This document shows, piece by piece, positions 1-5,872 of a stretch of 5,912 nucleotides of DNA; positions within the stretch are counted from its first letter, which is position 1, and each line of letters opens with the position of its first letter. Under the pieces are notes generated by a model, which was not told the origin of the DNA, ran no database searches, and was given only the letters and a program-made list of their open reading frames with translations. The DNA is from an uncultured Veillonella sp. (GTDB lineage Bacteria; Bacillota; Negativicutes; Veillonellales; Veillonellaceae), in contig CAAFUD010000283.1 of the NCBI GenBank assembly GCA_900766125.1, positions 1 through 5,912 of the forward strand. Direction: 5' to 3'. Made by a program: the position numbers and the translations under genes.

Positions 1-55
1 CAAAACCTTTTTGCTTTGTAAGCACCATTACCGCTTGAATTAATTCTTGACTCAC
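1..55 (-). CDS. nusA: Transcription termination/antitermination factor NusA, N-terminal fragment
   Basis: Only the first 18 codons are inside the window; the gene continues past the left edge. Reading begins at a GTG codon (positions 55-53) and gives VSQELIQAVMVLTKQKGF, with the first residue inserted as Met. This resembles the usual NusA start, a helix rich in Glu, Leu and Lys ending in a Lys-Gly turn. A clear GGAGG lies at 67-63, seven bases before the GTG. The gene begins 17 bases after the rimP stop, with no terminator between, so the two are almost certainly co-transcribed. NusA binds RNA polymerase and nascent RNA and controls pausing, termination and antitermination. The identification rests on the N-terminal match plus the very conserved rimP-nusA order; 18 residues alone would not prove it. 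Confidence 0.85.
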   Translation of the reverse strand, partial: MSQELIQAVMVLTKQKGF

Positions 56-72
56 TCGTATGCCTCCATATA

Positions 73-531
73 TTAAAAATCAAGATGTAATCGAATTTGA
101 GCAATGGCAGACCGTTCGAATGTCATGCTTTCACCATTGATAGTAAAATCGATAGTTGTGTCTGTAAAACCTTCTAATACACCAGTAAATTGTTTACTGC
201 CATTAATCGGTTTAAATAGCTGGATATCAACATCACGACCATTATAGCGAACCAAATCCTTATCCTTCTTAAGAACTCGATCTAGGCCTGGAGAAGATAC
301 TTCCAATAAATAGTTTTCCGTAATTGGATCTTTTTCGTCGAGCACAGCACTTAGTTTTTCGCTAACCAACTGACAGTCATCCAAATCTACACCACCTGGC
401 TTGTCGAGATAGACACGTAAATACCAATCGCGTTCACGAACGTAATCTACATCGACTAGTTCCATTTCGGTGCCGGCTATAATACCTTCAACTACAGAGG
501 ATACAAATTCCTCTACTGCTTCTCTCTTCAT
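73..531 (-). CDS. rimP: Ribosome maturation factor RimP
   Basis: RimP is a cytoplasmic factor needed for late maturation of the 30S ribosomal subunit. The protein is 152 residues, normal for the family. It shows the N-terminal domain pattern ELVDVDYV (residues 24-31) followed by a strand carrying WYLRVYLDKPGG (36-47). The family signature LEVSSPGLDR is at 76-85, and a C-terminal Sm-like beta domain begins near 96 with the QFTGVLEGF strand (114-122). The open frame extends 18 codons further upstream to 585, but I place the start at ATG 531-529. AAAGGAGG at 547-540 sits eight bases before it, and the extra N-terminal residues are not family-like. The internal ATG at 537-535 is only two bases from the GGAGG and is unlikely. 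The gene is followed at once by nusA, the standard operon arrangement. A promoter and a hairpin lie upstream. Confidence 0.95.
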   Translation of the reverse strand: MKREAVEEFVSSVVEGIIAGTEMELVDVDYVRERDWYLRVYLDKPGGVDLDDCQLVSEKLSAVLDEKDPITENYLLEVSSPGLDRVLKKDKDLVRYNGRDVDIQLFKPINGSKQFTGVLEGFTDTTIDFTINGESMTFERSAIAQIRLHLDF

Positions 532-539
532 AGCCATCG

Positions 540-547
540 CCTCCTTT
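540..547 (-). promoter_or_regulatory. Ribosome binding site that sets the rimP start
   Basis: Read on the minus strand the site is AAAGGAGG, a near-perfect anti-Shine-Dalgarno match. The spacing is eight bases to the ATG at 531 and only two bases to the in-frame ATG at 537. It therefore decides for the shorter, 152-residue RimP. The open frame beginning at 585 would place this site inside the coding sequence. Confidence 0.85.
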
Positions 548-610
548 ATTACTACATCTTGTATATATCTCTTGATTACAAACACCTTAAAATTAGGCTA
601 ATCATAAATG

Positions 611-636
611 AAAGAGTGGACATAAGCCCACTCTTT
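611..636 (-). terminator. 11-bp hairpin in the rimP leader (possible attenuator or weak terminator)
   Basis: The minus-strand RNA can form an uninterrupted 11-bp stem (one G-U pair) closed by a UUAU tetraloop: arms 636-626 and 621-611. The stem base is three A-U pairs and the middle is GC-containing, as in intrinsic terminators. The U-tract is poor on this strand: three U in the stem, then CAUUUAUGAUU. On the plus strand only four T follow. It sits between a good minus-strand promoter (664-692) and rimP, so it could attenuate the rimP-nusA transcript. It could instead end transcripts arriving from the gene at 794-1489, or bound a short RNA. The structure is certain from sequence; its role is inference. 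Confidence 0.6.
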
Positions 637-663
637 TAAAAGATTTATATAAAAGTCATATAT

Positions 664-692
664 AGTATATCACATTTACTGTGTATATACAA
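664..692 (-). promoter_or_regulatory. Predicted sigma-A promoter upstream of rimP-nusA
   Basis: On the minus strand there is a -35 hexamer TTGTAT (692-687), a 17-base spacer and a -10 hexamer TATACT (669-664). A TG one base ahead of the -10 makes an extended -10 element. Transcription would start near 657, leaving a leader of about 125 bases before the rimP ATG at 531. The hairpin at 611-636 lies inside that leader. The match and spacing are good, but AT-rich DNA gives chance promoters, and no transcript data are available here. Confidence 0.6.
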
Positions 693-737
693 ATTCTACG
701 CTTTCTTATGGGCTTTAACCAAACATTCCCACTTAGA

Positions 738-760
738 TTATTTCATATAATATAAAATAA
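738..760. repeat. AT-rich 23-bp imperfect palindrome
   Basis: The two halves, TTATTT-C-ATAT and ATAT-A-AAATAA, mirror each other around a single central base (749) with one mismatched pair (744/754). It lies 34 bases beyond the end of the 794-1489 gene and about 45 bases upstream of the predicted rimP promoter -35. It could be a protein-binding site or a weak transcript-end hairpin. No T-run follows it on the minus strand. Such palindromes also arise by chance in DNA this AT-rich, so it is recorded only as a structure. Confidence 0.3.
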
Positions 761-793
761 CTCAAAAAATAGCATAGTCACACTTTACAATTA

Positions 794-1489
794 TTAGTCA
801 ACCCGCTCATTTAACCCTTTTAATATAGGACCTAGATGCTCACGAAGAACAGCGGTTAAATCAACTAAATTTTTAGCATCTAAATGATGGTCTATTTCAG
901 GATAGTTTTTATAACGAAGCTCTGCAAAGTACTCATCACGTAATTCGTTATAATATAGCAATAATCCAGTACATTCATCCATCTTACGATATTCACCGAT
1001 AATAAAAGAACCATTAATCATCCGAATTCCGTGAGCAGGATCAACATCACATATAAAACCTTCCAATTCTTTAGGCATGACCTCTGAAAAATCCCATTCA
1101 GGTATTCCTCGGCGACGATACGTAAAGGTAAAGTTATTCGCTGGCTCGATTAACATATTAGTTAAACCTTTGACACATCGATCTTGTAACCCCTTCCAGA
1201 ACGACTCTAAATCAGCCCGTACAAACGAAATGTCCACAAAGGAAAAGAGTGGCATTTCAATATGAACCGTATAGTCCTCTACTTCTTTATCATATAAGGC
1301 AGACCATCGCCACCCTAGATCATTTTGATAATGGAAAATAGGTACCTTTAATACCTCTTCACCTGCTGTAAGGCGTTCAAGTAGCGCAGTGTAATCAGAT
1401 TCATTGGATGCTACTAAGGTAAATCCCCCAATCTGCTGAGGCAACCATGAATAATCTAATGCTTTACAAGCTTCAATAATCGTTTCCAT
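794..1489 (-). CDS. Uncharacterised soluble protein coupled to the lytic transglycosylase gene
   Basis: I do not recognise the family. The product is about 231 residues, with no signal peptide, no membrane segment and no obvious nucleotide-binding or catalytic motif. It is acidic overall and rich in aromatic residues, for example YSWLPQQIGGF near the N-terminus, GWRWSALYD in the first third and YRRRGIPEWDF near the middle. Four scattered Cys residues do not form a CxxC pair. The pattern of alternating hydrophobic strands with amphipathic helices suggests one or two compact alpha/beta domains. I start it at ATG 1489 because GAGG at 1499-1496 is six bases upstream. The in-frame ATG at 1501 has that GAGG inside its own second codon and no site before it. 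The first 17 bases overlap the end of the transglycosylase gene, so translation is probably coupled. It is a real gene by length, start signal and operon position, but its function is unknown. Confidence 0.8.
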   Translation of the reverse strand: METIIEACKALDYSWLPQQIGGFTLVASNESDYTALLERLTAGEEVLKVPIFHYQNDLGWRWSALYDKEVEDYTVHIEMPLFSFVDISFVRADLESFWKGLQDRCVKGLTNMLIEPANNFTFTYRRRGIPEWDFSEVMPKELEGFICDVDPAHGIRMINGSFIIGEYRKMDECTGLLLYYNELRDEYFAELRYKNYPEIDHHLDAKNLVDLTAVLREHLGPILKGLNERVD

Positions 1490-2027
1490 ATAATGCCTCA
1501 TATTTCTGTTGATACTGTAAAACAGCTTTTACATAGCTACGTGTTTCTGGAAATGGTATAGTATCAACCATGCCATTCCATTTATTCTCATTAAGCCAGG
1601 ATTCAACATGGCCACGTCCCGCATTATACGCAGCTAACGCCTGCACCTCATCGCCATTAAATTCTTTTAATAAATGGCCTAGATACCATGTTCCTAACTC
1701 GATATTTGTTTCAGGCTCTTTTAGCTGACGATCTGTATAATTTCCATGACCAACTTGTTGAGCAACCCAACGCGCTGTATCTGGCATGAGTTGCATCAAT
1801 CCAAGAGCACCCGTTTCAGACTCAGCAGTATTCTTATATTTACTTTCAGCTAAGATAACACTAGCTACCAAGGACGGTGGAACCTGTTCCTTCTCAGCTG
1901 CAGCCATCACTACATCTCTATAGTTAAAGGGGTACGCCACTTGACGCGCTAAAGGATCATCTAAATGAGTAAAATAAAACCACCCAAGTACGACGCACGA
2001 TAACGCCGTTGCCGTTGCACGTTTCAT
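1473..2027 (-). CDS. Small membrane-anchored lytic transglycosylase (Slt/GH23-type)
   Basis: Lytic transglycosylases cleave the beta-1,4 bond between N-acetylmuramic acid and N-acetylglucosamine in peptidoglycan, leaving 1,6-anhydro ends. This 184-residue protein has a short N-terminal hydrophobic segment (about residues 5-19) after Lys-Arg. It looks like an uncleaved signal anchor that holds the enzyme outside the membrane. A single SLT domain fills residues 35-180. The catalytic Glu is E61 in the LAES motif, GLMQLMP is at 76-82, the NIELGTWYL helix is at 108-116, AYNAG is at 133-137, and the FPETRSYV motif is at 159-166. All signature motifs are intact, so it should be active. Cys11 sits in the hydrophobic segment, but the residue three before it is Ala, so a lipobox is doubtful. 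Start ATG 2027 is preceded by AAAGGGGG. There are no LysM, SH3 or other cell-wall-binding domains. Confidence 0.93.
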   Translation of the reverse strand: MKRATATALSCVVLGWFYFTHLDDPLARQVAYPFNYRDVVMAAAEKEQVPPSLVASVILAESKYKNTAESETGALGLMQLMPDTARWVAQQVGHGNYTDRQLKEPETNIELGTWYLGHLLKEFNGDEVQALAAYNAGRGHVESWLNENKWNGMVDTIPFPETRSYVKAVLQYQQKYEALYGNDY

Positions 2028-2051
2028 AAATCCCCCTTTCTACATATAACT

Positions 2052-2081
2052 ACTATAACATTTACCATAATCTAGCTGTAA
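2052..2081 (-). promoter_or_regulatory. Predicted promoter for the transglycosylase gene
   Basis: On the minus strand TTACAG (2081-2076), an 18-base spacer and TATAGT (2057-2052) form a sigma-A-like promoter, with TG one base before the -10. Transcription would start near 2045, about 18 bases before the ATG at 2027. That is enough for the AAAGGGGG ribosome binding site. The -35 matches the consensus at only some positions, so this is a moderate prediction. Confidence 0.45.
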
Positions 2082-2121
2082 CCAAATGCTAGGATACTAT
2101 AATACTAAATTTCATGGGCTT

Positions 2122-2130
2122 ATTATACCA
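2122..2130 (-). promoter_or_regulatory. Second candidate promoter (extended -10) in the coaE-transglycosylase gap
   Basis: TGGTATAAT on the minus strand is a perfect extended -10 element (TATAAT at 2127-2122). No good -35 lies 16-18 bases upstream. A start near 2115 would give a leader of about 90 bases before the transglycosylase gene. It may be a second start site for that gene or a chance match. The 2028-2175 gap contains no recognisable coding sequence and no convincing terminator after coaE, so read-through from coaE is also possible. Confidence 0.35.
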
Positions 2131-2175
2131 TTTAATACTATTTTTTATATACCAATTTTGACACATCTATTGTTA

Positions 2176-2790
2176 TTATTGAGGTTTTTGTAAAAGCAGC
2201 TCTAGACGCTCACTCCAAATTGTATCTAATTGTGTGGTCAAAGCCTGAGGCGTACCATTGTTATCAATGATTACATCTGCATAGGCACGTTTATCATCAA
2301 GCCGCATTTGACTATTAATGCGAGCCAAAGCATCCTCTCTGGTATATCCATTGCGACTCATTAAGCGATCTATCTGAGTAGGCTCATTTACATAAACAAG
2401 CCAAACCTCATCCATCATGGTATACCATTCCCCCTCTATGAGTAATGGAATATCATAGATTAAAATCGGTGTATTAACCGATTCATATTGAGATGTTTGT
2501 TCCAAAATACGATTGCGTATATGTGTTTTTAGACATCCATTTAACAATTGTCGTTTTTCTTCATTGTGAAAGACAATAGCTCCCAAGGCTTCACGATTTA
2601 ATGTACCATCATCATGCAATACATTAGAACCAAAGGCATCCACAATTGCTTCTAAACCTTCAGTACCAGGCTCTACTACCTCACGAGCGACAATATCTGC
2701 ATCGATATAAGGTATTCCTTTGTCCTTAAAATAGGTAAGGACTGTACTCTTGCCCGATGCAATACCACCAGTTAATCCTATTTTAAACAT
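2176..2790 (-). CDS. coaE: Dephospho-CoA kinase
   Basis: CoaE phosphorylates the 3'-hydroxyl of the ribose in dephospho-CoA using ATP, the last step of coenzyme A synthesis in the cytoplasm. The product is 204 residues, the normal length. It opens with the P-loop GGIASGKS at 8-15. The substrate-site motif DADIVAREV is at 30-38, the Walker-B-like strand DIPLLIE at 113-119, and the lid region around DRLMSRNGYTREDA at 141-154. The conserved C-terminal ADVIIDNNGT is at 171-180. Every family hallmark is present and the enzyme should be active. ATG 2790 has GAAGG five bases upstream at 2800-2796. The gene begins 40 bases after the polA stop with no terminator between, so the two are likely co-transcribed. 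In Bacillus-type genomes mutM lies in this polA-coaE interval; here nothing does. Confidence 0.97.
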   Translation of the reverse strand: MFKIGLTGGIASGKSTVLTYFKDKGIPYIDADIVAREVVEPGTEGLEAIVDAFGSNVLHDDGTLNREALGAIVFHNEEKRQLLNGCLKTHIRNRILEQTSQYESVNTPILIYDIPLLIEGEWYTMMDEVWLVYVNEPTQIDRLMSRNGYTREDALARINSQMRLDDKRAYADVIIDNNGTPQALTTQLDTIWSERLELLLQKPQ

Positions 2791-2830
2791 ATATGCCTTC
2801 TATTTTTAATAAACTAATATTAAGAAACTA

Positions 2831-5452
2831 TTATTTAACTAACGCCCAATTTTCCGCATGATGTACATCTACAATAAGAGGTACTTGTAACTCCACAACG
2901 GATTGCATAGTAGTACGTAATAATTCTTCTACTGCTTCTAATTCAGAATTCACCACTTCTAATACAAGTTCGTCATGTACCTGTAATAAAAGACGAGATG
3001 TAAAGTTTCCTTCTTCTAGCTTTTTCTCAACTTGGTTCATAGCCAACTTGATAATATCAGCAGCTGTGCCTTGAATTGGTGTATTCATTGCCGTACGTTC
3101 TGCAAAGGAGCGACGGTTAAAGTTACGGCTGTTAATATCAGGCAATTCACGTTGACGGCCGAACATAGTGCGAACCTTACCAGTTTCATGAGCTTCTTGC
3201 ACCATGCGATCCATATACTCTTTAACCTTTGGATAACGGCTAAAGTATAAATCAATATAGTTTTTAGCTTCACCCCGTGTAATACCAAGGTCACGAGACA
3301 AGCCAAAATCAGAAATACCGTAAATGATACCGAAGTTAATCGCCTTCGCATGGGAACGTTCTTCACTCGTAACGTCCTCTTGAGATTTCCCTAGTACCTC
3401 CGCCGCAGTAAAACGATGAATATCCTTGCCGTCAACGAAGGCTTTAATTAAAGCCTCATCGCCAGACAAGTGAGCTAAGATACGCAACTCAATTTGAGAG
3501 TAATCGGCACTCACCAAGGTATCGTACCCTGCACCTGGATAGAATAAGGCACGAATTTCTCTACCCTTTTCAGTACGAACTGGAATATTTTGTAAGTTAG
3601 GGTCAGAAGAGCTGAGACGTCCTGTTGCGGTAACCATTTGATTAAAGGTCGTATGAATACGCTTAGTCTTATCATTAATAAGAACCGCCAAGCCTTCACA
3701 ATACGTAGATACTAGCTTAGCTACAGAACGGTATGCCAAGATTTTCTCTACAATCGGACTTTCATGACGAAGCATATCAAGTACTTCTGCATCAGTAGAA
3801 TAGCCAGTCTTAGTTTTCTTAATGATTGGTGAGTTCATCTTTTCAAACAAGATAACACCCAATTGTTTAGGCGAGTTAATGTTGAAAGTTTCCCCTGCGA
3901 TATCGTAAATCTCTTGCTGTACTTGTGCTAGTTCCTCTTTAAAACGAGCCGTAGTTTCAGCTAATTTTTCTGTATCAATATAAATGCCATTTTTCTCCAT
4001 TACTACTAAAGTATGAATCAATGGCAACTCAATTGTTTCATATAGAGACCAAAGCTCTTCACGGCGTGCAGATTCACAAGCTACTTCGTTCATAGCGAGT
4101 AAAGCTTTCACCATAGACACGCATTCTACATCTACACTACCACTAGCAATGCTTGGCACGGAGAAACGTTCCGTTAAATATAGATAACCATAGTTAGTAC
4201 GCGTAGGATCTAACAAGTACGCAAGAAGAGACATATCATGGACACGAGCAGTTTTATCATCGTTAAATAAAGAAATCTCGGCTGGTGCATCTTCACCAAA
4301 GGCTTCAATAATCTCTTTAGTTTGAGTAGTAACGATAGCATTTGCCCCTTGTAAAACCGCTAATACAGCTTTAGTATCATCTGTTTTTACAATAGTATCA
4401 CCATTAGATAAATACACATTCGTTACTGTTCTAAATGGAGTTTTACCATCTAATACAACATGTATTGCCACCGTTTTATCTGTATAGAACTCAGAGGTTA
4501 AAGCCTTAGCATCTGCTAAATCATGTAGAGAAATTTCCTCTTGTGGAGCAAATAAAGAACCAGGATCACCAAAATCGGCTTCCTCTCCACCCATTACTTG
4601 TACGATACGAGGCGTTAATTTAGTAAATCCCAAGGTTTCGAATAAAGGCTGTACCTCAGAGGTATGGAAATTCTGTACAAAGTCTTCGACCTTATAGGAT
4701 AAATCCATATCTGTTTTGATAGTTGCTAACTCACGAGACAAGAACGCTAAGTCTTTATTTTCTACGAGTCGCTCTTTTAATTTCTTACCGGAAATATCTT
4801 CGATATGGTCATATACGGACTCAAGATCACCGTATTCTGTAATCAATTTAAGGGCCGTTTTTTCTCCTACACCTGGTACACCTGGAATATTATCAGAGGA
4901 ATCACCCATAAGGGCTTTCATTTCGATAACCTTATCAGGACCATAGCCATAGAGTTCTTCCATGTTATCAAGAGTAACCTCTAACATATCAGAAATACCT
5001 TTTTTAGTTAAGAACACGTGACTATGCTCTGTAACGAGCTGGAGATTATCGCGGTCACCAGTAATAATTTGAACAGCCATCTCTGGTGTACCAAATTTCT
5101 TACTTAAAGATCCTAGAATATCGTCCCCTTCAAAGCCTTCTTCTTCAATAACACAAATACCTAAGGCTTTTAATACATCTTGAATAAGACTAAATTGAGG
5201 GCGTAAATCCTCTGGTGCATCTGGACGATTGCCTTTATATTCGCTATACATTTCAGTACGGAACGTCTGACGACCTTTATCAAAAGCTACAGCAATATAA
5301 TCAGGGTTAATCTCTTCGTACAATTTGATGAGCATTGTTAAAAAACCATACACCGCATTCGTTGGAGTCCCCAAAGCAGACTTCAACGGTGGTAACGCAA
5401 AAAATGCACGGAATAACAAACTACTGCCATCTATAATCATTAATTTTTTCAT
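2831..5452 (-). CDS. polA: DNA polymerase I (active 5' nuclease and polymerase, proofreading domain inactive)
   Basis: Pol I fills gaps and removes RNA primers in lagging-strand maturation and excision repair. Of 873 residues, about 1-290 are the 5' nuclease, with acidic metal ligands D8, D58, GDD 109-111, GDRD 132-135 and GDSSD 183-187. Its helix-hairpin-helix is GVPGVGEKTA at 191-200. Residues about 300-475 match the 3'-5' exonuclease fold, but the DxE metal motif reads H331-V-V333 and the third motif (near 458-462) is also lost, so proofreading is very probably absent. The polymerase follows: TGRLSS near 611-616, motif A DYSQIELR with D650, motif B with R699, K703 and F707 in KAINFGIIYG, and motif C HDE at 826-828. 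Spacings between these residues equal those of E. coli Pol I. F707 predicts normal discrimination against dideoxynucleotides. I start at ATG 5452: GAGG at 5462-5459 is six bases upstream, whereas the GTG at 5464 overlaps that site. Confidence 0.98.
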   Translation of the reverse strand: MKKLMIIDGSSLLFRAFFALPPLKSALGTPTNAVYGFLTMLIKLYEEINPDYIAVAFDKGRQTFRTEMYSEYKGNRPDAPEDLRPQFSLIQDVLKALGICVIEEEGFEGDDILGSLSKKFGTPEMAVQIITGDRDNLQLVTEHSHVFLTKKGISDMLEVTLDNMEELYGYGPDKVIEMKALMGDSSDNIPGVPGVGEKTALKLITEYGDLESVYDHIEDISGKKLKERLVENKDLAFLSRELATIKTDMDLSYKVEDFVQNFHTSEVQPLFETLGFTKLTPRIVQVMGGEEADFGDPGSLFAPQEEISLHDLADAKALTSEFYTDKTVAIHVVLDGKTPFRTVTNVYLSNGDTIVKTDDTKAVLAVLQGANAIVTTQTKEIIEAFGEDAPAEISLFNDDKTARVHDMSLLAYLLDPTRTNYGYLYLTERFSVPSIASGSVDVECVSMVKALLAMNEVACESARREELWSLYETIELPLIHTLVVMEKNGIYIDTEKLAETTARFKEELAQVQQEIYDIAGETFNINSPKQLGVILFEKMNSPIIKKTKTGYSTDAEVLDMLRHESPIVEKILAYRSVAKLVSTYCEGLAVLINDKTKRIHTTFNQMVTATGRLSSSDPNLQNIPVRTEKGREIRALFYPGAGYDTLVSADYSQIELRILAHLSGDEALIKAFVDGKDIHRFTAAEVLGKSQEDVTSEERSHAKAINFGIIYGISDFGLSRDLGITRGEAKNYIDLYFSRYPKVKEYMDRMVQEAHETGKVRTMFGRQRELPDINSRNFNRRSFAERTAMNTPIQGTAADIIKLAMNQVEKKLEEGNFTSRLLLQVHDELVLEVVNSELEAVEELLRTTMQSVVELQVPLIVDVHHAENWALVK

Positions 5453-5458
5453 AAGACA

Positions 5459-5464
5459 CCTCAC
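5459..5464 (-). promoter_or_regulatory. Ribosome binding site that sets the polA start
   Basis: GTGAGG on the minus strand holds the GAGG core, six bases before ATG 5452, which begins the family-typical MKKLMIIDGSS. The same bases contain an in-frame GTG (5464-5462) that would add four residues. That GTG overlaps the ribosome binding site and is unlikely to be used. Confidence 0.8.
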
Positions 5465-5479
5465 TTATTTCTATCCTTT

Positions 5480-5488
5480 ATTATAACA
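5480..5488 (-). promoter_or_regulatory. Predicted extended -10 promoter of the polA-coaE operon
   Basis: TGTTATAAT on the minus strand is a consensus extended -10 element (TATAAT at 5485-5480). No good -35 is seen 17 bases upstream, which is tolerated with an extended -10. Transcription would start near 5473, about 20 bases before the polA ATG. It lies just downstream of the second rpsT terminator, as expected for an independent polA transcript. Confidence 0.55.
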
Positions 5489-5510
5489 TAAGGTAACTTA
5501 TTATATATGC

Positions 5511-5539
5511 AAAAAGGGACTCTCCATAGAGAGTCCCTT
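5511..5539 (-). terminator. Intrinsic terminator, second of two after rpsT
   Basis: The minus-strand RNA forms a perfect 11-bp stem (arms 5539-5529 and 5524-5514) around a four-base loop, UAUG. It has a GGGACUCUC core and a run of five U ending the stem and continuing past it (positions 5515-5511). This is a textbook rho-independent terminator for leftward transcription. The plus strand lacks a matching T-run after the stem, so the orientation is clear. Confidence 0.85.
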
Positions 5540-5553
5540 GTAAATGTACATAT

Positions 5554-5593
5554 AAAAAAACAACCCCGTATCGCTAGGCAACAAGAGGTTGTT
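5554..5593 (-). terminator. Intrinsic terminator, first of two after rpsT
   Basis: Ten bases after the rpsT stop the minus-strand RNA can pair AACAACCUC (5593-5585) with GGGGUUGUU (5567-5559). The inner part folds further around a CUA loop, and seven U end the signal (5560-5554). The 5' arm can alternatively fold on itself as CAACAA-CCUC-UUGUUG (5594-5579), which would compete with the terminator stem. Position, stem and U-tract all fit a rho-independent terminator for rpsT. Confidence 0.8.
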
Positions 5594-5603
5594 GACGCTC
5601 AAA

Positions 5604-5864
5604 TTATAAAGCGTTTACTTTAGCTGCAAGATTAGATTTTTTGCGAGCTGCAGTGTTTTTATGAAGTACACCTTTGGAGGCTGCTTTATCAATTACGCTA
5701 GTAGCATGAACAAGTGCTTGTTTTGCTTCTTCTACTGCGCCTGCTTGAACAGCTTCAACGGTTTTACGAGCTGCTGTACGGATTTGAGATTTTACAGCGG
5801 CGTTTTTCGCACGACGTTCAGCATCCGTTTTTACGCTTCTAATACTGGATTTAATGTTTGGCAA
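5604..5864 (-). CDS. rpsT: 30S ribosomal protein S20, TTG start
   Basis: S20 is a small, basic, helical primary-binding protein of the 30S subunit that contacts 16S rRNA. Starting at TTG 5864-5862 the product is 86 residues, beginning PNIKSSIRSVKTDAERRAKN after the initiator Met. This is the standard S20 N-terminus. The characteristic C-terminal HKNTAARKKSNLAAKVN lies at 68-84. The open frame reaches back to a GTG at 5873, but that codon shares its first G with the GGAGG ribosome binding site (5877-5873) and cannot be the start. The TTG is eight bases downstream of it, and family alignment demands MPNIKS. The gene appears to stand alone: a -10 element lies upstream and two terminators follow it before polA. 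Confidence 0.96.
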   Translation of the reverse strand: MPNIKSSIRSVKTDAERRAKNAAVKSQIRTAARKTVEAVQAGAVEEAKQALVHATSVIDKAASKGVLHKNTAARKKSNLAAKVNAL

Positions 5865-5872
5865 TTGAGTCA

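Noticed and set aside
532..585. 18-codon N-terminal extension of RimP
   Set aside because: It runs through the AAAGGAGG ribosome binding site and is not typical of RimP proteins; the ATG at 531 is far better.
1077..1265. Plus-strand open frame of 62 codons
   Set aside because: It lies wholly inside the minus-strand 794-1489 gene, has no convincing ribosome binding site and its translation resembles no known protein. It is a shadow frame.
1994..1997. Cys11 of the transglycosylase as a lipoprotein lipobox
   Set aside because: The residues before it are Ala-Leu-Ser, lacking the usual Leu/Val/Ile three positions before the Cys, and the hydrophobic stretch continues past the Cys. A signal anchor fits better.
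2028..2175. Possible hairpin or switch in the coaE-transglycosylase gap
   Set aside because: Only short AT-only pairings such as TATAATA with TATTATA are available, with no U-tract and no known riboswitch pattern. I see promoters here but no terminator or RNA element.
3032..3699. Open frames at 3032-3250 (plus), 3085-3366 and 3511-3699 (minus)
   Set aside because: All sit inside the highly conserved polymerase domain of polA in other frames; the polA reading is intact across them.
4716..4946. Plus-strand open frame of 76 codons
   Set aside because: It is antisense to the 5' nuclease domain of polA, with no supporting start signal or family resemblance.
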